Shown here piece after piece: positions 7,100 through 12,287 of a stretch of 12,287 nt of DNA. A program made the translations under genes and the position numbers. The notes under the pieces are model-generated. The model saw only the letters and a program-made list of their open reading frames with translations, did no database searches and had not been told where the DNA came from. This stretch comes from Chitinophagaceae bacterium. GTDB lineage: Bacteria > Bacteroidota > Bacteroidia > Chitinophagales > Chitinophagaceae. Position 1 is the first letter of the stretch, and each line of letters opens with the position of its first letter. The stretch lies in the NCBI GenBank assembly GCA_021151685.1, contig JAGKWS010000116.1, forward strand, positions 1 to 12,287, given 5' to 3'.

Positions 7100-7658
7100 C
7101 AAACACCCACATATTGTATTAATTGGAGGATCTTCGGGCAGTATAACCGTACTGCAGCAGATACTTGCGGCCCTACCGCAGCATTTTACAGCATCTGTCA
7201 TCATCGTTATTCACCGCCTGCGCAATGTACATAGCGACCTTGCGGCAGTACTTTCGGTAAAACACAACGTCTTTGAACCCGAAGACAAAGAACCCATAAT
7301 AGGCGGCAGAATATATCTGGCCCCACAAAACTATCATCTCCTTATAGAAGCCAACCGCACGTTTGGCATGGACTATTCCGAACTCGTGAATTATAGCCGC
7401 CCCTCTATTGATGTCACCTTTTTCAGCGCGGCCGCATCGTACGGCCCCAATGCAACCTGCGTGGTACTAAGCGGTGCCAATAAAGATGGGGCCGATGGCA
7501 CACATGCAATACTGGCAAAAGGAGGACACGCCTACGTGCAACATCCCCATTTGAGCGAATACACTGCTATGCCTGAATCTACTCTGAAAAAAAATCCCTC
7601 TGCTAAAGCCTGCACTATTCAAGAAATCGTACAAAACATCCAACAAACAATAATCTAA
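7092..7658 (+). CDS. cheB: CheB-type methylesterase, catalytic domain only
   Basis: Removes methyl groups from glutamate methyl esters (or deamidates glutamine) on the CheR substrate. The 188-aa protein is just the CheB catalytic domain. The Ser-His-Asp triad is visible as S14 in GGSSGS, H41 in VIIVIHR and D132 in SGANKDGADG. The YTAMPESTL segment (157-165) matches the conserved GMP region near the active site. The N-terminal receiver of classical CheB is absent, so CheA-type phosphorylation cannot activate it directly. The ATG lies inside the last codons of cheR (ATGGCTGA overlap), suggesting translational coupling and matched production of the opposing enzymes. The receiver-kinase starts 14 bases after its stop. 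Confidence 0.93.
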   Translation: MADKHPHIVLIGGSSGSITVLQQILAALPQHFTASVIIVIHRLRNVHSDLAAVLSVKHNVFEPEDKEPIIGGRIYLAPQNYHLLIEANRTFGMDYSELVNYSRPSIDVTFFSAAASYGPNATCVVLSGANKDGADGTHAILAKGGHAYVQHPHLSEYTAMPESTLKKNPSAKACTIQEIVQNIQQTII

Positions 7659-7672
7659 ACTGACAAAAAATT

Positions 7673-8779
7673 ATGAACGCTCAGAAAAGACCATTCAAAA
7701 TACTGCTGGTAGACGACAGAGAGGAAAACCTGCTGTCGCTCGAGCAAATTTTGGAGGCAGAAAACCGAACATTCATCAAGGCAACATCGGGCAACGAGGC
7801 ATTGAAACTGGCACTAAAAAACAAGGACATAGGCCTCATAATGCTGGACGTACAAATGCCCGGGATGGACGGCTTTGAGGTAGCAGCATTGCTAAAATCG
7901 CAACCACGCACAGCCGATATTTCCATCATATTCGTAACGGCCATCAACAAAGAAGAACAATATGTAATGAAAGGCTTTGAGCATGGCGCGGTAGACTACC
8001 TGCACAAACCACTTGATGTAAACACCACTCGTGCCAAAGTAAATGTATTTGAACAATTGTACTTCTACCAATTCGACCTCAAGCAAACAATAGAGCAGAA
8101 AAACAAAATAAACAAACAACTGGAGCGGTTTATGTATGTAGTGGCTCATGACCTCAAATCGCCACTGGCTGGCGTTGCCGGCATGCTTTCGCTCATGAAG
8201 GATGATGACCGTATTACCGCCAGTTCAGATTTGGTACAATACATGGAGCTGATGATAGGCGCATCGCACCATTTGTCCGAAATGGTCAATTCCATACTGT
8301 CCTACAGCCGCCAGAGCGAGTTTGAACAAACCATCGAAGAGGTGAATGTGCATGAGTTGGTGCAACAAATTGCCCATTTGTTGTTCCCTCCTGCCAACAT
8401 TACTATCAACATAGACGGGCAATTACCCACCCTCAACACCCGCAAATTCAAGCTGCAACAGGTATTCCAAAACCTGATGAGCAATGCCATAAAATACAAC
8501 GACAAAGCAGAGGGCTTCATTTCTGTAGGCTATATAGATGATGGCGATTTTTATAAGTTCTACGTAAAGGACAATGGCCCCGGCATAGCCGCCAATGATT
8601 CGCAAAGGATATTTGAATTGTTCTCTACCGCCGACAACAAATCGGGCCGCGATAGCAGCACCGGCGTTGGGCTCAACATTATGAAGGTGGCTGTAGAGGA
8701 GCAAGGCGGCCTTATTACGGTAGATTCTACCCTGGGCGAAGGAAGTACCTTCTACTTTCAGTGGGCCAAAGGTGTTTGA
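7673..8779 (+). CDS. Receiver-histidine kinase hybrid (REC-HisKA-HATPase)
   Basis: A 368-aa cytoplasmic protein with a receiver in front of a kinase. The receiver (about 8-125) has acidic pair D14/D15, phospho-acceptor D59 (MLDVQMPGMDG), T89 and K112 (HKP). A helix (about 126-152) links it to HisKA with H159 (VVAHDLKSPL). The HATPase domain has N271, D300 in DNGPGI and the STGVGLNI glycine box (329-336). There is no sensor domain, membrane segment or DNA-binding domain. Its input is therefore most simply phosphorylation of D59, possibly by the hybrid kinase in the same operon, with H159 passing the signal onward. Wiring is inferred from operon structure. The ATG follows an A-rich leader typical of Bacteroidota. 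Confidence 0.93.
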   Translation: MNAQKRPFKILLVDDREENLLSLEQILEAENRTFIKATSGNEALKLALKNKDIGLIMLDVQMPGMDGFEVAALLKSQPRTADISIIFVTAINKEEQYVMKGFEHGAVDYLHKPLDVNTTRAKVNVFEQLYFYQFDLKQTIEQKNKINKQLERFMYVVAHDLKSPLAGVAGMLSLMKDDDRITASSDLVQYMELMIGASHHLSEMVNSILSYSRQSEFEQTIEEVNVHELVQQIAHLLFPPANITINIDGQLPTLNTRKFKLQQVFQNLMSNAIKYNDKAEGFISVGYIDDGDFYKFYVKDNGPGIAANDSQRIFELFSTADNKSGRDSSTGVGLNIMKVAVEEQGGLITVDSTLGEGSTFYFQWAKGV

Positions 8780-8850
8780 CAACTGCTGTATAAGTATTAG
8801 ACAAACATAAGCACCGTCATCGTGTACAGAGCCATATACACAGTAATATT

Positions 8851-8890
8851 GGGGGCATTTTGCCATGTAGCACATGCGCAAGATGCCCCT
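8851..8890. terminator. Strong hairpin after the kinase operon
   Basis: GGGGCAT (8852-8858) pairs with ATGCCCC (8883-8889). Five more pairs (one G-T), a one-base bulge and CATGT/ACATG then bring the stem to 17 bp, with a 3-base loop AGC. It starts 71 bases after the last operon stop codon. No T-tract follows on the + strand, so it may be a transcript-end stabiliser or extragenic palindrome instead of a classical intrinsic terminator. Confidence 0.45.
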
Positions 8891-9001
8891 GATAAATGGT
8901 GTCCGCGTGGCATACATTTCCGCAGCCTGGTATTGCATTTCGGCAAACAATCGTGTACTATTACCAACTATCACAAACGGTAGGTAAAAGCTCCACAACA
9001 C

Positions 9002-10033
9002 ATGAAAGTCTCTTTGTTTCTAAGTACCCTCCTGTTGGCTATTTGGCTACCTATGGCTGGCAGTGCACAGCAATGGACTAAAGGAATTGACTCGCTTCTG
9101 AGCACCACCAATCCGCGCATATTCAATGGCGTAGTGCTGATTACCAAAGATGGCCAACCCATATACCACGCATGCCACGGCTACCGCAGTCTGGCAAAAA
9201 AGACACCCTTACATCTCACCGACCAATTTTTGGTGGGCTCCATCACCAAGCAGTTTACCGCCACGCTCATACTGCAACAAGTGCAAGCCGGGCGCATCAG
9301 CCCCAACCATACCATACGCCACTACCTGCCCCATATGCCACAGGCTTGGGCCGACTCCGTAACGGTGCAGCAGCTACTCAACCACACATCGGGCATCACC
9401 CACTGGAGCAAGCCACTGGCACACCCACCCGGCAGCAAGTTTCTGTACAACAACATCAACTATGCCCTGCTGGGTAAAATAACCGAACATATAACCGGGC
9501 GTAGCTACGCAACACAAGCAGCCACCCTGTTTGCAGCATGCGGCATGAAGACGGCCACAATAGCCGATACAAGCAAAAAACGATACAAAAAACTGGTAAA
9601 AGGCCACCCCGAAGCCGATAGTAGCACCTATACAGAACAGAGCATATTGCACCTGCTGGATGCACCCGTTATGGGCCTCGCCGCAGCCGGTGCCATAGCC
9701 ACCGCTACCGACCTTGCCCAATGGATGCAGTGCTTGCACAACGGCAAGCTACTGGCCGATAGCACCTACCACGCCATGACAACCCATTCGGCCACGCGCA
9801 CCCACCGCTGGGGGCCCATACAATATGCCGATGGTATACAGGTAAACAACGACGGCGGCATTACCGAATACAGCATGAGCGGCTATGTACCCGGCTTTAT
9901 AGCCACCATGATATACTACCCCAAAACACGCATCAGTATGGTAGTGCTCGAGAATATCTCGCCCTCATCTGCCAACATGAACCGCGCCTTCTTCTTTCAC
10001 GACCAGATACGGAATATAGTGCGGGGGCTGTAG
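9002..10033 (+). CDS. Secreted serine hydrolase, class C beta-lactamase/PBP family
   Basis: The 343-aa protein has a signal peptide (1-22, cleavage likely after AGSA, leaving QQ) and is probably periplasmic. The fold signature is clear: catalytic SxxK at S80-K83 (VGSITKQFTA), an LLNHTSGI segment (125-132), and the YxN motif at Y149-N151 followed by INYALLGK. The third motif, usually HxG in these enzymes, reads MSG at 292-294 (YSMSGYVPGF), so the histidine is replaced. Relatives cut D-amino acid peptides or esters; few are real drug-resistance enzymes. The substrate is unknown. The gene stands 222 bases after the kinase operon behind a strong hairpin, so it is probably transcribed separately. 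It converges on the WG-repeat gene with a 12-base gap. The ATG is chosen because it directly precedes the signal peptide. Confidence 0.9.
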   Translation: MKVSLFLSTLLLAIWLPMAGSAQQWTKGIDSLLSTTNPRIFNGVVLITKDGQPIYHACHGYRSLAKKTPLHLTDQFLVGSITKQFTATLILQQVQAGRISPNHTIRHYLPHMPQAWADSVTVQQLLNHTSGITHWSKPLAHPPGSKFLYNNINYALLGKITEHITGRSYATQAATLFAACGMKTATIADTSKKRYKKLVKGHPEADSSTYTEQSILHLLDAPVMGLAAAGAIATATDLAQWMQCLHNGKLLADSTYHAMTTHSATRTHRWGPIQYADGIQVNNDGGITEYSMSGYVPGFIATMIYYPKTRISMVVLENISPSSANMNRAFFFHDQIRNIVRGL

Positions 10034-10045
10034 CACTACAGGGTA

Positions 10046-12025
10046 TCAATCATCATACGGATCCATCATTCCGGCAGGGGTGTACTTGCGTTTGTACCAA
10101 AACTGCCCCGGATTCACACTGCCACTTATCTCGTTGCTGTATACAACATCGTCAACTTCATGGTTCGGTTGTTTTTTGTATAGCAATTTCGCACGAAGTT
10201 TTGTCTTTATTTCGCCCTCATACAGCGGTGTAGCAAACTGCCAGTACTGCCCCGGAGCCAGAAACACCTGATGATAACTATTGCCACACCAGCTACTCGG
10301 TTGATACTCTATATCTGCCCAATCACCATTTTCTTTCTGCGCCTGTATAGTTAGGTACAACCTGCTGTCCTGTGCATTGAAATAAAGTGTATCGCCTGAA
10401 TAGTTGGTGACAAAAAGTTTGATGGCGTTATACCCATTCCAGCTGCTTTTTAGGCTGTCCGCAAGTACCAAAATCAATTTGTTTGATTTTTCCTCCTGTC
10501 TCTCTAATATTTGGGCCTTGTTATCGGATGGAGCCCAACCGCCGACACCAGCCAAGTCCTTTCTAAATTCAGAAGCAGCATAACAATATCCTCGATTCAT
10601 ATGGTCGATATTGAGCGTACCTAATGAATCCTTTACTTCTTCTCCTTGCCATACAACCCCACCATCATCGTTTATATAAAAGTACTGACCATCCTTCATC
10701 GCTACGCCAATGCCATCTATAAATTGCATGCCTACTCTGTGAAACATTGGGGGCAAGTGAGTATTACTCTTTGTATTCCAAAAACCGTCCAACCTACAGT
10801 ATCTTGATGACTCACAATTTAGGTGCTTAAAGTAGAAAATTTTATCGCCAACACGCTCCAATTGATAGTCATATTCTGTTAGTGCTTTGTCAGTACTTTG
10901 AACAATTGCACCACTGGTATCTATCCCCACCCATCCTTGTTGCAACCTGACGTAGGCAACCCCATCCCCAAACAATTCTTCAGGACTATTATGCATATTA
11001 CTATACAGTACACGGTTATACAACGAGTCACTTATCTTTAATCCATTACGGTCAATCAGCATCCACTTATTGGTGTTGACGATTTGAGCAAATGCTTTAC
11101 CTCTACAAAATGGGGTCATATCTGTCCACGTCGTATCACTAATCCTTATCTGCCCCCGTATATCTATTACCGAAACATATCGTCTGTTGTAATAGTGAGA
11201 ATTTTTACCTTTTTTCTCTTTGGTCTCAGCATACCACGAAGTCACGGCTAAACCCTCAAAAAAACCTGCAGAATTGTCTTTTTCAAAATAGTGACCGGGA
11301 ACAGATTCTATCACCTTTTTGCCTCGTTCATCGATAATTACCGTTCTTCCGGTTCTTTTCTTCTTCACATTACCAATTGGCGAGGCACTAAAATAGTGTC
11401 TGCCAAATACACTTATATCTGTATAACGACCGTAGCGCACTATAAACCTCCCATTCGAGTCAATAATGCCATTCTGCATCTTCACAACCTCACCTTTGTC
11501 TCTTGCTGAAGGTATGTGAAGCAGACCATAAACTCCAAAAAGTCCAGCCTCTCCCAGTCTATATATCCTCCTAAACGCACTGTCCGTAACCATCTTGCCC
11601 TGCCTGTCTATTAGGCAGTATTTCCCGGTACCGGTACCGGCAATAGTCACTGAATGTTGCTGAAAGGGCATAATGCTGGCGAATGAATGCTGAAATATCT
11701 CGTGGCCATTTTTGTCAATAAACAACGGTTTCCCATCGCGAAACACCTGTGCCAGACCATGCGAAAAAGGATTACCCCTATCATACGATGGGGCAATCAC
11801 TACCCTACCCGTCGTATCTATGTACCCATATCTACCCTCAATTCTCACTGCTGCCAACCCTTCCGAAAACGCAAGTGCATAGCGAAATTGAGGTTTGATG
11901 ACCACCTTCCCCGTCTTGTTGATATACCCCCACAAATTGCCCTCAAATATCGGATAGAGCGTATTCTGTGCATGGCTGGCAGGACCTAAAATCAATACAA
12001 ACAAAAGAATCATCCAACGCTTCAT
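10046..12025 (-). CDS. Exported WG-repeat protein with C-terminal beta domain
   Basis: The 659-aa protein starts with a signal peptide (MKRWMILLFVLILGPASHAQ), so it acts outside the cytoplasm. About ten WG-type repeats follow. The first two are canonical: LWGYINKTGKVVIKPQF (31-47), then YGYIDTTGRVVIAPSY (66-81). Later units have drifted, with cores LFIDKNG, CLIDRQG, GIIDSNG, VIIDERG, SVIDIRG, MLIDRNG, VGIDTSG and FYINDDG up to about 460. The region 510-645 is different: strand-rich, with VTNYSGDTLYFNAQ, WCGNSYHQVFLAPGQYW and a late KLRAKLLYKK strand, suggesting a beta-sandwich. WG-repeat proteins are common in Bacteroidota and mostly uncharacterised. GC is lower than in the neighbouring hydrolase. 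The ATG is fixed by the signal peptide. Function unknown; protein binding at the cell surface is a guess. Confidence 0.88.
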   Translation of the reverse strand: MKRWMILLFVLILGPASHAQNTLYPIFEGNLWGYINKTGKVVIKPQFRYALAFSEGLAAVRIEGRYGYIDTTGRVVIAPSYDRGNPFSHGLAQVFRDGKPLFIDKNGHEIFQHSFASIMPFQQHSVTIAGTGTGKYCLIDRQGKMVTDSAFRRIYRLGEAGLFGVYGLLHIPSARDKGEVVKMQNGIIDSNGRFIVRYGRYTDISVFGRHYFSASPIGNVKKKRTGRTVIIDERGKKVIESVPGHYFEKDNSAGFFEGLAVTSWYAETKEKKGKNSHYYNRRYVSVIDIRGQIRISDTTWTDMTPFCRGKAFAQIVNTNKWMLIDRNGLKISDSLYNRVLYSNMHNSPEELFGDGVAYVRLQQGWVGIDTSGAIVQSTDKALTEYDYQLERVGDKIFYFKHLNCESSRYCRLDGFWNTKSNTHLPPMFHRVGMQFIDGIGVAMKDGQYFYINDDGGVVWQGEEVKDSLGTLNIDHMNRGYCYAASEFRKDLAGVGGWAPSDNKAQILERQEEKSNKLILVLADSLKSSWNGYNAIKLFVTNYSGDTLYFNAQDSRLYLTIQAQKENGDWADIEYQPSSWCGNSYHQVFLAPGQYWQFATPLYEGEIKTKLRAKLLYKKQPNHEVDDVVYSNEISGSVNPGQFWYKRKYTPAGMMDPYDD

Positions 12026-12066
12026 AAGGGTAACTTTTATGGTGAACTATCAACACTGATAGACGA

Positions 12067-12078
12067 CTAAATATAGTA
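12067..12078 (-). promoter_or_regulatory. Possible -7 promoter element of the WG-repeat gene
   Basis: On the minus strand this reads TACTATATTTAG, identical to the 12-mer upstream of the hybrid kinase. Its TATATTTA core (12068-12075) is one base off the Bacteroidota TAnnTTTG consensus and lies 42 bases before the ATG. No good TTTG -33 box is visible. Confidence 0.3.
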
Positions 12079-12118
12079 TTAATCTTGGGTCTATCGCGAG
12101 ATTTATCTTACATCACCA

Positions 12119-12139
12119 CTCGTCCTCATCTGTGACGAG
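12119..12139. repeat. Short palindrome upstream of the WG-repeat gene
   Basis: CTCGTC (12119-12124) and GACGAG (12134-12139) form a 6-bp stem with a 9-base loop. Together with the palindrome at 12153 and the dispersed repeat it forms a second, smaller palindrome cluster. Confidence 0.35.
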
Positions 12140-12152
12140 GATGCAGCGGCAT

Positions 12153-12167
12153 GGCGTTTGTAACGCC
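12153..12167. repeat. Short palindrome GGCGTT-TGT-AACGCC
   Basis: GGCGTT (12153-12158) and AACGCC (12162-12167) pair perfectly around the loop TGT, 9 bases before the second dispersed repeat copy. No gene overlaps it. Confidence 0.4.
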
Positions 12168-12176
12168 CTATCTTCC

Positions 12177-12242
12177 CGTTTGCCGTAGGCTCTTGCCTAC
12201 GGCAGGCAAGAAAGCCGGATTCCGTCCCGCAAATCACACAAG
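12177..12242. repeat. Dispersed direct repeat, copy 2
   Basis: Bases 12177-12210 are identical to 2686-2719 and in the same orientation, 9.49 kb away. The tail (12211-12242) matches copy 1 with several substitutions and a length change, so the copies have diverged outside the hairpin core. The core keeps both competing hairpins. The remaining 45 bases to the window edge show no feature. Confidence 0.75.
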
Positions 12243-12287
12243 CCCCTCAGAGACTACAACTAAAAACCTTTAAACCCGCCTTCCAAC

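Noticed and set aside
6275..7658. Part of a flagellar or gliding chemotaxis operon
   Set aside because: No CheA, CheW, CheY-only protein, chemoreceptor, flagellar or gliding gene is present; the partners are hybrid kinases.
8423..9001. Minus-strand 192-codon frame over the 3' end of the receiver-kinase and the following gap
   Set aside because: Most of it is antisense to a well-supported kinase domain, its composition is not protein-like, and it has no recognisable motif.
8896..9081. Plus-strand 61-codon frame starting in the gap before the hydrolase
   Set aside because: It overlaps the signal peptide of the serine hydrolase in another frame and has no protein-like pattern.
9002..10033. AmpC-type antibiotic resistance beta-lactamase
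   Set aside because: SxxK and YxN are shared by many esterases and peptidases of this fold; the third motif is MSG and not KTG, and there is no linked ampR-like regulator.
2686..12242. Composite transposon or integrated element bounded by the direct repeats
   Set aside because: There is no transposase or integrase between them, the repeats are short hairpin-type elements with diverged tails, and the enclosed genes look like ordinary chromosomal genes.

Overview
The window looks like a piece of a chromosome from the phylum Bacteroidota, most likely the Chitinophagaceae or a near relative. The grounds are indirect. Genes start without Shine-Dalgarno sequences and often follow A-rich leaders. 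Promoter-like TATATTTA boxes resemble the Bacteroidota TAnnTTTG -7 element. A large hybrid histidine kinase, a secreted WG-repeat protein and a short MGIFNFFKK-type protein also fit. No 16S or other taxonomic marker is present, so the placement is tentative. GC content varies by region: high in the first gene, clearly lower in the small gene at 1642 and in the WG-repeat gene.

Layout. (1) 1-1463: the 3' part of a long RluA-type pseudouridine synthase gene whose start lies left of the window. (2) 1464-2241: a possible 36-codon gene remnant, then an AT-richer gene of unknown function. (3) 2242-2859: about 620 bases without a gene, packed with hairpin-forming palindromes, a six-unit 7-bp tandem array and one copy of a roughly 64-bp repeat that recurs near the right end of the window. 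(4) 2860-8779: a tight four-gene operon on the + strand, coding a membrane hybrid histidine kinase (CHASE3-GAF-coiled coil-HisKA-HATPase-three receivers), a CheR methyltransferase, a receiver-less CheB methylesterase and a receiver-histidine kinase hybrid. (5) 9002-10033: a secreted serine hydrolase of the class C beta-lactamase/PBP fold. (6) 10046-12025 on the - strand: an exported WG-repeat protein, convergent with the hydrolase. (7) 12026-12287: its upstream region, with short palindromes and the second repeat copy.

The most interesting part is the four-gene operon. It has receptor methylation enzymes but no chemoreceptor, CheA, CheW or CheY in view. The kinase carries a ten-heptad coiled coil with recurrent Glu-Glu-Leu between its GAF sensor and its HisKA domain. 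This resembles the geometry of chemoreceptor methylation helices. The inference is a methylation-tuned, non-chemotactic phosphorelay: CheR and CheB adjust the first kinase, and the second kinase (receiver plus kinase, with no recognisable sensor) acts as a relay or branch. Similar gene sets are known in Bacteroidota and CheB-CheR-kinase fusions exist elsewhere, so the gene set is probably not new. The methylation target and the output remain open.
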